Of a stretch of 64,000 nt of DNA, positions 27,696 through 36,230 are shown one piece after another; within the stretch, counting starts at the first letter, position 1, and each line of letters starts with the position of its first letter. The position numbers and the translations under genes are program-made. Origin of the DNA: Fusobacterium necrogenes (GTDB lineage: Bacteria > Fusobacteriota > Fusobacteriia > Fusobacteriales > Fusobacteriaceae); assembly GCF_900450765.1 (NCBI RefSeq), contig NZ_UGGU01000003.1:744001-808000 (forward strand), written 5' to 3'. The notes under the pieces were generated by a model. It was not told where the DNA came from. It ran no database searches and worked only from the letters and a program-made list of their open reading frames with translations.

Positions 27696-29002
27696 AAGGA
27701 TTTATGATAGCTGGAGTGAACAGTGGCATTGGAAAAACTACTGTTTCAATGGGACTTATGTCATTATTTGAGAATGTATCACCTTTCAAAGTTGGACCAG
27801 ATTATATAGATACCACCTTTCATGAATTTGTGACAGGAAATAAAAGTTATAATTTAGATTTATTTATGATGGGAGAAGAAGGCTTAAAATACTCTTTTTA
27901 TAAACATCATAAAAATATCTCTATAGTTGAGGGAGTAATGGGACTATATGATGGAATAAATCATAGTTTAGATAATAATAGTTCTGCACATCTGTCAAGA
28001 ATTTTAGATTTACCAGTTATTCTTATTGTTAATGGTGGTGGAAAAAGTACTAGTATAGCTGCAGAAGTTCTTGGCTATAAAAAATTAGATCAGAGAGTAA
28101 ATATAGCTGGTGTAATAATTAATAGAACAACAGAAACTATGTATAAGTATTATAAAGAGGCAATTGAAACATATGTTGGTGTAGAGTGTATAGGTTATCT
28201 TCCAAAAGATCAAAATTTTGAGATAAAAAGTAGATACCTTGGACTTTTACAAGCAATGGAAATAAATAATTTAAAAGAAAAAATAGAAATATTAAAGGAA
28301 GTGTTGAAAAAAACTATTGACATAAAAAGATTACTTGAAATCGCAGAACTTGGAGATAGAGAAAAAATAGAAAATCCTTTTCAAAATTTGAAAAGTAAAT
28401 ATAAGGGAGTAAAGGTTGCAATAGCCCAAGATGAAGCTTTTAGTTTTTATTATAATGATAATCTCGAGCTTATGAAAGATTTGGGAATGAACCTACTCCC
28501 TTTTTCTCCTATTAGAGATAAAAAAATATCAGAAGTAGATTTACTATATTTTGGAGGAGGTTATCCAGAAAATTATGCTAAGGAGCTTTCTAGTAATAAA
28601 ACTATGATAGAAAGTATAAGAGAGTATCAAAGTAAAGGTGGAAAAATTTATGGAGAGTGTGGAGGATTTATGTACCTTACTTCTGGAATAAAATTACTAG
28701 ATGGAAAATATTTCCCTATGTGTGATATTATAAAATGTAGTGTAGAAATGAGAGATAAATTAGATATTTCTAGATTTGGTTATATATCTCTTTATGACAA
28801 AGAAAAAATTTTAGGAAGAGGACACGAATTTCACTACTCTAAAATATACGATATAAAAGATGATAGTAGAGAGTATAGGGCTGTAAAACCTAATGGTAAA
28901 GAGTGGGCTTGTGTCTTTAAAGAAAAAAATTGTAGAGCTGGTTATCCACATATACATTTTTTTAAAAGTTTAGATTACTTAGAGAAGATAGTAAAGGAGT
29001 AA
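27692..29002 (+). CDS. cbiA: Cobyrinic acid a,c-diamide synthase
   Basis: ATP- and glutamine-dependent amidation of the a and c acetate side chains of cobyrinic acid. P-loop GVNSGIGKTTVSMGLM at the N-terminus, the KVGPDYIDTTFHEFVTG substrate segment and VEGVMGLYDGI are all diagnostic. The C-terminal glutaminase-type domain has the cysteine in GGKIYGECGGFMYL and the histidine in GRGHEFHYS. 436 residues. It overlaps cobD by four bases and is followed five bases later by cbiC. Confidence 0.95.
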   Translation: MKGFMIAGVNSGIGKTTVSMGLMSLFENVSPFKVGPDYIDTTFHEFVTGNKSYNLDLFMMGEEGLKYSFYKHHKNISIVEGVMGLYDGINHSLDNNSSAHLSRILDLPVILIVNGGGKSTSIAAEVLGYKKLDQRVNIAGVIINRTTETMYKYYKEAIETYVGVECIGYLPKDQNFEIKSRYLGLLQAMEINNLKEKIEILKEVLKKTIDIKRLLEIAELGDREKIENPFQNLKSKYKGVKVAIAQDEAFSFYYNDNLELMKDLGMNLLPFSPIRDKKISEVDLLYFGGGYPENYAKELSSNKTMIESIREYQSKGGKIYGECGGFMYLTSGIKLLDGKYFPMCDIIKCSVEMRDKLDISRFGYISLYDKEKILGRGHEFHYSKIYDIKDDSREYRAVKPNGKEWACVFKEKNCRAGYPHIHFFKSLDYLEKIVKE

Positions 29003-29006
29003 AAAG

Positions 29007-29654
29007 ATGAGTGCATATATAAAGGTTCCTCAAGATATTGAAAAAAGAAGTTTTGAGATAATAGGAGAGGAATTGGGAGAAAAGAGAGAGAAGTTTGATG
29101 AGAAAACTCTCCCAATAGTAAAAAGAGTGATACATACAACTGCAGATTTTGAGTATGCTGATTTGATAGAGTTTCAAAATGGGGCTGTGGACAGTGCTAT
29201 GGAAGCTTTAAAGAGTGGTTGTAAAATTTACTGTGATACCAATATGATAGTAAATGGCCTTAGTAAACTAGTTTTAGGAAAATTTAAGTCTTCAGCTTAT
29301 TGTTTAGTATCTGATGAACAAGTTGTAAAAGAGGCTAAAAAGAGAGAGGTTACTCGCTCAATAGTAGGAATGGAAAAAGCTGGAAAAGATAGAGATACAA
29401 AAATATTTTTAATAGGGAATGCCCCAACAGCTCTATATCAACTAAAAGAGATGATAGAGAGAGGAGAGATTGAAAAGCCTGCTCTAGTAGTTGGAGTTCC
29501 AGTTGGATTTGTAGGGGCAGCTGAATCAAAAGAGGCATTTAAGGAGTTAGGACTTCCATATATTACTATAAATGGAAGAAAAGGGGGAAGTACAGTAGCT
29601 GTATCTATTCTTCACGGAATACTTTATCAGATGTATAAAAGAGAGGGGTTTTAA
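29007..29654 (+). CDS. cbiC: Cobalt-precorrin-8 methylmutase
   Basis: Moves a methyl group from C-11 to C-12 of the corrin ring to give cobyrinic acid. The conserved catalytic histidine is in KRVIHTTADFEYADLIEF. Other family marks are SGCKIYCDTNMIVNGLS, FLIGNAPTALYQL, PALVVGVPVGFVGAAESKEA and the end segment GRKGGSTVAVSILHGILY. 215 residues, normal. The ribosome site AAGGAG lies in the last codons of cbiA. The stop codon directly abuts cbiD. Confidence 0.95.
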   Translation: MSAYIKVPQDIEKRSFEIIGEELGEKREKFDEKTLPIVKRVIHTTADFEYADLIEFQNGAVDSAMEALKSGCKIYCDTNMIVNGLSKLVLGKFKSSAYCLVSDEQVVKEAKKREVTRSIVGMEKAGKDRDTKIFLIGNAPTALYQLKEMIERGEIEKPALVVGVPVGFVGAAESKEAFKELGLPYITINGRKGGSTVAVSILHGILYQMYKREGF

Positions 29655-30779
29655 ATGTCTGATAATTTGAAGTGTGGATACACTACTGGAACTTGTTCTG
29701 CTGTAGGTATAAAAGCAGGATTAGAGGCTCTAATAAATAAGAATTACTTAGAACAACTTGAATTTAAAACACTTAATGGAGAAAAAATAGTTGTACCTAT
29801 ATATAAGATAAAGGTAAGAAAAAACTCTGTAAGTGTGGCTGTTACTAAATATGCTGGAGATGACCCAGATGTAACTAATGGAATAAATATATGTACTAAG
29901 ATAAAATTAGTAGATAAATTACCAGATATAGAAAATGGAATCTATTTTAAGAATTTTGCCTTAGTTGGAGGAAAAGGAGTAGGGAAAGTTACCAAGCTTG
30001 GATTGCAAGTAGATATAGGAAAACCAGCTATCAATCCTGGTCCTCAAAAGATGATAGAAGAGGTAGCAGATAAATTTTTAGAGGAAAATGAGAAAAAGGC
30101 TATAATTACCATATATGTTCCTGAGGGAAGAGAGAAGGCTAAAAAAACTTTTAATCCAAAGCTTGGGATAGTAGGTGGAATATCAATTCTTGGTTCTACT
30201 GGAATAGTAAAACCTATGAGTGAGGAAGCTCTAAAAGATTCTATGTTTGTGGAACTTAAAGTATTGAGAATGGCAAAAGATAGGAATTGGTGTATATTTA
30301 CCTTTGGAAATTATAGTAAAAACTATTGTGAAAAGTTGGGACTTGATTTGGAGCAAACAATAGTCATAAGTAACTATGTAGGATTTATGGTAGACTCTGC
30401 TGTAAAGCTTGGATTTAGAAAAATTCTACTTCTTGGACATATAGGAAAGGCTATAAAAATAGCTGGAGGAATATTTAATACCCACAGTAGAGTGGCTGAT
30501 GCTCGTGTGGAGATAATGGGAGCTAATGCTTTTTTATGTGGAGAGAGCCCAGAAAATATTCATAAGATAATGGAGTCTAATACTGTGGAAGAAGCTTGTG
30601 ATTATATAGAGAAAAAAGAGTTTTTCCCATTTATAGCTAATAAGGTAAAAAAAAGAGTAGAGGAGTATTCAAGAGGAGAGTTAGAATGTGAGGTTTTACT
30701 TTTCTCTTTTAAGGGAGATACTCTTGGATATAGTGAGAGATTTTATCAGATGGCAGGTGAGTTAGCTGAAAAAAATTGA
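29655..30779 (+). CDS. cbiD: Cobalt-precorrin-5B C1-methyltransferase
   Basis: Methylates C-1 of the ring in the anaerobic pathway. The N-terminus KCGYTTGTCSAVGIKAGLEAL and the YAGDDPDVTNG motif identify CbiD, as do LVGGKGVGKVTKLGLQ and LGIVGGISILGSTGIV. 374 residues, in the normal range. It follows cbiC without a gap. Its last 14 bases overlap cbiE as I annotate it (CTG start at 30766), with the cbiE ribosome site inside the cbiD coding sequence. Confidence 0.95.
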   Translation: MSDNLKCGYTTGTCSAVGIKAGLEALINKNYLEQLEFKTLNGEKIVVPIYKIKVRKNSVSVAVTKYAGDDPDVTNGINICTKIKLVDKLPDIENGIYFKNFALVGGKGVGKVTKLGLQVDIGKPAINPGPQKMIEEVADKFLEENEKKAIITIYVPEGREKAKKTFNPKLGIVGGISILGSTGIVKPMSEEALKDSMFVELKVLRMAKDRNWCIFTFGNYSKNYCEKLGLDLEQTIVISNYVGFMVDSAVKLGFRKILLLGHIGKAIKIAGGIFNTHSRVADARVEIMGANAFLCGESPENIHKIMESNTVEEACDYIEKKEFFPFIANKVKKRVEEYSRGELECEVLLFSFKGDTLGYSERFYQMAGELAEKN

Positions 30780-31395
30780 TGTAGTTGGACTTGGACCAGG
30801 GAATATAGATTATATAACTAAGATTGGAATAGAGAGTATAAAAAAATGCGAGATAGCTATAGGGGGAGCAAGACAATTAGAGGAGATTTCCTCTCTACTC
30901 CTATCTACTTGTGAAAAATATACTCTAGCTAAGCTTTCTGATTTGATAGAGTTTATTAATAAAAATAGAGATAGAAAAATTTGTATAATTGTATCTGGAG
31001 ATACAGGATTTTATAGTCTACTTAGCTTTTTGAGAGAAAATTACTCTAAAGAGGAATTGAATGTAATACCTGGAATATCTTCTTATCAATATCTTTTCTC
31101 TCGTATAGGAGAAGTGTGGCAAGATTATAAACTTCTTAGTGTGCACGGAAGAGAGGCTGAGTATGTAGAGATTTTTTCAAAGGAAAAGGGAATTCTACTC
31201 CTTACTGATAATATAAATACTCCATATGTAATAGCTAAGAATATCTATGAGGCTGGATATAGAGATGTGGAGATTATAGTAGGAGAGAAACTCTCTTATC
31301 CAGATGAAAAAATTACCTTTGTAGATATAAAGGAGTATAAAAAACTTAATAGAGAGTTTTTTATAAATTTAATGATAGTAAGGAAAAAATCTTGA
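30766..31395 (+). CDS. cbiE: Cobalt-precorrin-7 C5-methyltransferase, apparent CTG start
   Basis: SAM-dependent methyltransferase of the precorrin tetrapyrrole family. The essential N-terminal motif is present in frame as KKIDVVGLGPGNIDYIT, but the frame has a TAG at 30763-30765 and no ATG, GTG or TTG before this motif. The only suitable codon is CTG at 30766-30768, five bases after AGGTGAG (30755-30761); ATT at 30775 is a second possibility. That gives 209 residues, normal for CbiE; starting at the first conventional in-frame codon (TTG 30943) would delete the SAM-binding loop. Other motifs are VSGDTGFYSLL and VIPGISSYQYL. It normally works with CbiT, whose gene follows after the hairpin repeat. 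Confidence 0.85.
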   Translation: MKKIDVVGLGPGNIDYITKIGIESIKKCEIAIGGARQLEEISSLLLSTCEKYTLAKLSDLIEFINKNRDRKICIIVSGDTGFYSLLSFLRENYSKEELNVIPGISSYQYLFSRIGEVWQDYKLLSVHGREAEYVEIFSKEKGILLLTDNINTPYVIAKNIYEAGYRDVEIIVGEKLSYPDEKITFVDIKEYKKLNREFFINLMIVRKKS

Positions 31396-31400
31396 TGAGA

Positions 31401-31562
31401 GAAAACTCAAAAGGTTGCGGAAATTACGGAGAAAAGTTAGATTAAGTCAGCGAAATCGAACGTTAAAAAACACAACTGTTTGAACGAAGTGAGTTTTGTG
31501 TTTTTAGTGAGATGAGCCATAGTTAATCAACTTTTTGTAGTATGGAGCAATTCTTAGTTTTC
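31401..31562 (+). repeat. Hairpin-forming dispersed repeat, copy 1
   Basis: About 160 bases between cbiE and cbiT, reading GAAAACT at the left end and AGTTTTC at the right. The core contains AAAAACACAA and TTGTGTTTTT facing each other. It matches, in inverse orientation, the sequence at 40060-40216: a stretch of over 50 bases in the core is identical and the flanks are about 80 percent alike by eye. The whole element can fold back on itself. It occupies most of the 225-base cbiE-cbiT gap and may reduce read-through inside the operon. Confidence 0.8.
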
Positions 31563-31620
31563 TTGTAATATAAAAATTTTAGTTTTTTAGAAAAGTAGAG
31601 AAGGAAGGAGAGAGAAAAAC

Positions 31621-32181
31621 TTGCATATATATGATAAAGAGTTTATCCAAGGAGAGTTACCTATGACAAAGCAAGAGGTAAGGGCTGTAACTGTTGCTAA
31701 GCTTCAACTAAAACCTAACTCTATATTGATGGATGTAGGAGCAGGAACAGGGACAATAGGAATAGAGTGTGCCACTTATCTTAGAGATGGAAAGGTAATA
31801 GGGATAGAGAAAGAGGAAAAAGGGTTAGAAACTATAAAAGAGAATGTAAAAAAATTCAATCTAACTAATTATGAGTTGATACATGGAAGAGCTCCAGAGT
31901 CTATACCTAATATAGCTTATGATAGAATGTTTATTGGTGGTTCAACAGGAAGTATGAGAAGTATATTAGAACATTTTATAAATTATTCTACAAATGATGC
32001 AAGACTTGTTATAAATACAATTACACTAGAGAGTTTAAGTGATACTATGGCTCTACTTAAAGAGTATGGATTTAAAGATATAGAAGTAGTAAATATGATG
32101 GTATCAAGAGGAAAAAAGGTAGGACCTTATACAATGATGTATGGTGAAAATCCTATCTATATTATAGCAATTAATAAGTAA
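31621..32181 (+). CDS. cbiT: Cobalt-precorrin-6B C15-methyltransferase (decarboxylating)
   Basis: Class I SAM methyltransferase that methylates C-15 and decarboxylates the C-12 acetate, partner of CbiE. The N-terminal GELPMTKQEVRAVTVAKLQL is typical of CbiT, followed by the SAM loop MDVGAGTGTIGIE, an acidic VIGIEKEEKG strand and MFIGGSTGSMRSIL. 186 residues, usual for stand-alone CbiT. It starts with TTG at 31621 after AAGGAG. It is the first gene after the intervening repeat and no clear promoter is seen there, so it probably depends on read-through. Confidence 0.93.
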   Translation: MHIYDKEFIQGELPMTKQEVRAVTVAKLQLKPNSILMDVGAGTGTIGIECATYLRDGKVIGIEKEEKGLETIKENVKKFNLTNYELIHGRAPESIPNIAYDRMFIGGSTGSMRSILEHFINYSTNDARLVINTITLESLSDTMALLKEYGFKDIEVVNMMVSRGKKVGPYTMMYGENPIYIIAINK

Positions 32182-32219
32182 AGAGTTTTCTTTATTTAAA
32201 TGAAGGAGGACTTTAAAGA

Positions 32220-32948
32220 ATGACAAATAAATTTTATGGTATAGGGGTAGGAGTAGGAGACCCAGAGCAAATTACAATTAAGGCAGTAAATACTTTAAAA
32301 AAATTAGATGTAGTAATAGTACCAGAGGCAAAAAAAGCAGAGGGAAGTACTGCATATGAGATAGCTAAGGAGTATTTAAAAGATGATATAGAAATAGTGT
32401 TTATGGAATTTCCTATGTTAAAAAATCCATTGGATAGAATAGAAGGAAGAAAAGCTAATGCAAGAGTGGTAGAAAAATTACTTGATGAAGGAAAGAATGT
32501 AGGATTTCTTACAATAGGAGACACTATGACTTATAGTACATATGTATATCTTTTAGAAAATATGGAAGACAGATATAAATCGATGGTAGAGACTATCCCA
32601 GGAATTTCATCTTTTGCTGATATGTCATCAAGATTTAACTTTCCAATAGTAATGGGAGATGAGTCATTAAAAATAATATCTATAAATGAAGATACAGATA
32701 TAGAGAAAGAGTTAGCAGATAGTGAGAATATAGTATTTATGAAAGTTATGAGAAATTTTAATAAATTAAAAGAGGCTCTTATAAAAACTAACAATATGAA
32801 TAATATAATAATGGTATCTAATAGTGGAAAGAATACAGAAGAGGTTTTCTATGATATCACATACTTAAATAAAGAAGATATTCCTTATTTCACTACTATG
32901 ATTTTTAAAAAGGGAGGATTTGAGGAATGGAAAAAGTTTTCTTTATAG
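32220..32948 (+). CDS. cbiL: Cobalt-precorrin-2 C20-methyltransferase
   Basis: SAM-dependent methyltransferase acting on the first cobalt-containing intermediate. It has the tetrapyrrole methylase pattern: the GVGVGDPEQITIKAV loop at the N-terminus, VVIVPEAKKAEGSTAYEIA, the FLTIGDTMTYSTYVYL motif typical of the C20 enzymes, and ETIPGISSFADMSSRF. 242 residues. AGGAGG lies before the ATG. The last 22 bases overlap the cbiF start. Confidence 0.93.
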   Translation: MTNKFYGIGVGVGDPEQITIKAVNTLKKLDVVIVPEAKKAEGSTAYEIAKEYLKDDIEIVFMEFPMLKNPLDRIEGRKANARVVEKLLDEGKNVGFLTIGDTMTYSTYVYLLENMEDRYKSMVETIPGISSFADMSSRFNFPIVMGDESLKIISINEDTDIEKELADSENIVFMKVMRNFNKLKEALIKTNNMNNIIMVSNSGKNTEEVFYDITYLNKEDIPYFTTMIFKKGGFEEWKKFSL

Positions 32949-33685
32949 GAGCAGGACCTGGAGACCCAGAGTTAATAACAGTTAAAGGACAAAAAATTGT
33001 AAAAGAAGCTGATATAATTATATATGCTGGATCATTGGTACCAAAGGAAGTAATAAATTGTCATAAGGAGGGAGCAGAGATTTATAACTCAGCTTCAATG
33101 ACACTAGAAGAGGTAATGGAAGTAACTATTAGTGGAATAAAAGCAGGGAAAAAAGTTGCTAGAGTACACACAGGAGACCCAGCAATATTTGGAGCACATA
33201 GAGAGCAGATGGATATTTTAGATAAGCATGGAATAGAGTATGAAGTTATTCCTGGGGTAAGTTCTTTCCTAGCTTCAGCTGCTGCCGTAAAAAAGGAGTT
33301 TACACTTCCTTCAGTTTCTCAAACTGTAATATGTACAAGACTAGAGGGAAGAACTCCTATACCAGAGAAGGAATCATTAGAGAGCCTAGCTACTCATAGA
33401 GCTTCTATGGCAATATTTTTATCTGTTCATATGATAGGAGATGTAGTAAAAAGACTAGCTACTTCTTATCCTATGACTACTCCAATAGCTGTGGTACAAA
33501 GAGCAAGCTGGCCAGATGAAAAAATAGTAGTAGGAACTCTAGAAACAATAAAGGCACAAGTAAAAGAGGCAGGAATATCTAAAACAGCTCAAATATTAGT
33601 TGGGGATTTTTTAGGAAAAGAATATGAAAAATCTAAGTTATATGATAAAACATTTACTCATGAGTTTAGAAAGGGAGTAGAGTAG
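32927..33685 (+). CDS. cbiF: Cobalt-precorrin-4 C11-methyltransferase
   Basis: SAM-dependent methyltransferase of the precorrin family. Motifs: FIGAGPGDPELITVKGQKI, IIYAGSLVPKEVI (the CbiF/CobM hallmark), RVHTGDPAIFGAHREQMD, YEVIPGVSSFLASAAAVKKEFTLP, and VVQRASWPDEKIVVGTL near the end. 252 residues. The start lies inside the end of cbiL, which indicates coupling. About 60 bases separate it from the DUF5710 gene. Confidence 0.95.
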   Translation: MEKVFFIGAGPGDPELITVKGQKIVKEADIIIYAGSLVPKEVINCHKEGAEIYNSASMTLEEVMEVTISGIKAGKKVARVHTGDPAIFGAHREQMDILDKHGIEYEVIPGVSSFLASAAAVKKEFTLPSVSQTVICTRLEGRTPIPEKESLESLATHRASMAIFLSVHMIGDVVKRLATSYPMTTPIAVVQRASWPDEKIVVGTLETIKAQVKEAGISKTAQILVGDFLGKEYEKSKLYDKTFTHEFRKGVE

Positions 33686-33748
33686 CCTTATTAAATAGAA
33701 AAAATAATAAAAAAATTTAAAATTTATTTAAAAATTTTTGGAGGGAAT

Positions 33749-34495
33749 ATGTTATTTTTAGAGGTTGATTATGATATAAAGGATAAAGTAAAAAGATTAG
33801 GTGCAAGGTGGAATCCAGAAATAAAAAAATGGTATGTAGAAAAGAAAGAAGAGTATAAAAGATTTGCACAATATATATTGAAAGATTTTGAAGATGCAAT
33901 AGTAGTAAAAGATTATATTTATTTAGTTATCTCAAAACAGCAATGTTGGAAATGTAAAAAAGAAACCGAAGTTATTGCTTTATGTATTCCTCAAAGGATA
34001 GAATTTAGAAATCTTCCATTGTATAGATGGGAAGATGGAGAATTTGATATAGAAAGTGAAGAGTATAATTATAAAAAATTTGAGTTTTCAGAGGATAAAT
34101 TTGATATAGAGGATACTTTTAGTTATGAAATAATAAGTTTAGGAGATATTTCAGAAAAAATATTAGATTTAATTAAAGAGAGGTATAATTATAAACTAAA
34201 ATATTCACATACAACTAAAAGGAAAGAGTATGCTAATTGCTGTCAACATTGTGATTCTTTACAAGGAAATTATTTTTTATTTGATGAGGTAGATTCGCCA
34301 TTTAATATAATGAATAGAGAAATGGCTAAGAAATTAACCTTTATAAAATTTAATTTAAAAAATGATTTTATCTTATATGGATATAGTCCGACTATAACAC
34401 TTATATCTAATTATAGTGATGAAGAAAGAAATAGTGATATCAAAAATTTTTCAACTTTTATTGATTCAAAAATAGAGATAGATGATATTGTTTAA
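33749..34495 (+). CDS. DUF5710-domain protein with zinc-knuckle-like cysteines, within the cobalamin operon
   Basis: Function unknown. The first 45 residues match a DUF5710-type module: a short strand, then KRLGARWNPEIKKWYV and an aromatic end. Two cysteine clusters follow, CWKCKKE near residue 66 and CCQHCDS near residue 160, spaced as if to bind one metal ion. DUF5710 modules are known mainly from plasmid or mobile-element primase-like and nucleic-acid-binding proteins. Here the gene sits between cbiF and cbiG, in the same direction, with its own TTGGAGGGA site. It has no obvious step in corrin synthesis; a metal- or RNA-related role is only a guess. 248 residues, complete. Confidence 0.75.
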   Translation: MLFLEVDYDIKDKVKRLGARWNPEIKKWYVEKKEEYKRFAQYILKDFEDAIVVKDYIYLVISKQQCWKCKKETEVIALCIPQRIEFRNLPLYRWEDGEFDIESEEYNYKKFEFSEDKFDIEDTFSYEIISLGDISEKILDLIKERYNYKLKYSHTTKRKEYANCCQHCDSLQGNYFLFDEVDSPFNIMNREMAKKLTFIKFNLKNDFILYGYSPTITLISNYSDEERNSDIKNFSTFIDSKIEIDDIV

Positions 34496-34519
34496 AATTA
34501 AATTTAAGAAAGGAAAATT

Positions 34520-35506
34520 ATGAAGATTGCATTTTGGAGTGTAACAAGAGGAGCTGGAGAGGTAGCTAAGAGAATTGGTAAAAAAGTAGAGGGAGATATA
34601 TATACTCTAAAAAAATTTAATATAGAGGAAAGTATTCAAATAGAAAATTTTAGCGAAGAGTTAGAAAAAAAATTCAGCTATTATGATGGGCATATATTTA
34701 TTATGGCAACAGGAATAGTTATTAGAAAGATAGCACCACTTATAAAGAGTAAAGATATTGACCCAGCTGTATTAGTTATAGATGAGGGAGAAAATTTTGT
34801 AATCTCTCTTCTCTCTGGTCATATTGGTGGAGCTAATGAGTTAACTTATAAAATTGCTCAATCTTGCTCTTTACTTCCTATTATAACTACTAGTTCAGAT
34901 GTTACAGGAAAGATAGCAATAGACACAATAGCACAAAAATTAAATTGTGAGATGGAATCTCTTAGTAAAGCTAAAGAGCTTACATCTTTAATAGTGGATA
35001 ATAAAAAAGTAGATATACTACTTCCTAATAATGTAAAATTAGGAAAGAATAAAAATTCCTCTGGAGTAGTAATAGTATCAAATAAAAAAAATATAGATAT
35101 AATGAGATTATATCCTAAAAATATTATTATAGGTATAGGTTGTAAGAGAGGAACTCCTAAAGAGGAGATAGAAAAAGCATTAGATGAAATAATGAGAAAA
35201 CATAATCTTGCTTATGAGAGTATAAAAAAAATTTCCACTGTGGATATAAAGGCTGATGAGAATGGAATTATAGAGTTAGCTCAAAGTTTAAATAGAGAAC
35301 TTATAATTATATCCAGAGAGGATATAAAAAAGGTAGAGGATAGATTTGTAGGCTCTGAATTTGTAAAAAAACAGATAGGAGTTAGCTGTGTATCTGAACC
35401 TTGTGCTCTACTAGCTTCTAATGGAGATGGTAAATTTTTAGAGCAAAAATATATTCAAAGTGGAATAACAATATCAATTTATGAGGAGAAATTTGGAGAT
35501 GAGTAA
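34520..35506 (+). CDS. cbiG: Cobalt-precorrin-5A hydrolase
   Basis: Opens the delta-lactone of cobalt-precorrin-5A and releases acetaldehyde. The N-terminal domain begins KIAFWSVTRGAGEVAKRI and contains FIMATGIVIRKIAPLIKSKDIDPAVLVIDE and ISLLSGHIGGANELT, all characteristic. The C-terminal domain carries NIIIGIGCKRGTPKEEIEKAL and GVSCVSEPCALLAS. 328 residues. The ribosome site is AAGAAAGGAA. The stop overlaps the preferred cbiH start by eight bases. Confidence 0.95.
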   Translation: MKIAFWSVTRGAGEVAKRIGKKVEGDIYTLKKFNIEESIQIENFSEELEKKFSYYDGHIFIMATGIVIRKIAPLIKSKDIDPAVLVIDEGENFVISLLSGHIGGANELTYKIAQSCSLLPIITTSSDVTGKIAIDTIAQKLNCEMESLSKAKELTSLIVDNKKVDILLPNNVKLGKNKNSSGVVIVSNKKNIDIMRLYPKNIIIGIGCKRGTPKEEIEKALDEIMRKHNLAYESIKKISTVDIKADENGIIELAQSLNRELIIISREDIKKVEDRFVGSEFVKKQIGVSCVSEPCALLASNGDGKFLEQKYIQSGITISIYEEKFGDE

Positions 35507-36230
35507 AGGGAAAATATATGTAGTAGGGATAGGACCTGGAAATATGGAAGATATAAGTGTAAGAGCTTATAAGACTTTAAAAAATGTAGATGTAATAGCT
35601 GGATATACAACCTATATAGACTTAGTAAAAGATGAATTTAAGGAGAAAGAGTTCTATGTATCTGGAATGAAAAAAGAGATAGATAGATGTGAAAAGGTTT
35701 TAGAGTTAGCTAAAGAGGGAAAAATAGTAGCTCTAATAAGTAGTGGAGATGCTGGTATCTATGGAATGGCTGGAATAATGATAGAGGTAGCATTAGGAAG
35801 TGGAATAGATGTAGAAGTTATCCCAGGGATTACATCATCAATAGCTGGGGCTTCATTAGTTGGAGCACCGCTTATGCATGACCAAGCTATAATAAGTTTA
35901 AGTGATTTACTTACAGATTGGGAAGTTATTACTAAGAGAATAGATAGAGCTAGTGAGGGAGATTTTGTAATCTCTCTATATAATCCAAAGAGTAAGGGAA
36001 GAACAGAGCAGATAGTAGAGGCAAGAGAGATTATGTTAAAATACAAGGTTCCTAGCACTCCAGTGGCTCTATTAAGACATGTAGGTAGAGAGGATGAGAA
36101 CTATACTTTAACTAATTTAGATGAGATGTTAAACCATGAAATAGATATGTTTACTGTGGTTATAGTTGGAAACTCTAAAACATATGTAAAAGAGGGGAGA
36201 ATGATAACTCCTAGAGGATATCATCTATGA
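35499..36230 (+). CDS. cbiH: Cobalt-precorrin-3B C17-methyltransferase
   Basis: The ring-contracting SAM-dependent methyltransferase. Motifs: IYVVGIGPGNMEDISVRAY, VIAGYTTYIDLV, LISSGDAGIYGMAGIMIE, VIPGITSSIAGASLVGAPLMHD and FVISLYNPKSKGR, the pattern of CbiH/CobJ. I chose the ATG at 35499 because GAGGAG at 35483-35488 precedes it; the upstream ATG at 35481 has no ribosome site. 243 residues from this start. The start overlaps the end of cbiG and the stop overlaps the cbiJ start by four bases. Confidence 0.94.
   Translation: MSKGKIYVVGIGPGNMEDISVRAYKTLKNVDVIAGYTTYIDLVKDEFKEKEFYVSGMKKEIDRCEKVLELAKEGKIVALISSGDAGIYGMAGIMIEVALGSGIDVEVIPGITSSIAGASLVGAPLMHDQAIISLSDLLTDWEVITKRIDRASEGDFVISLYNPKSKGRTEQIVEAREIMLKYKVPSTPVALLRHVGREDENYTLTNLDEMLNHEIDMFTVVIVGNSKTYVKEGRMITPRGYHL

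Noticed and set aside
31396-31620. A frameshifted gene between cbiE and cbiT
   Set aside because: All frames are broken by stops and the sequence is explained by the hairpin repeat shared with 40060-40216.
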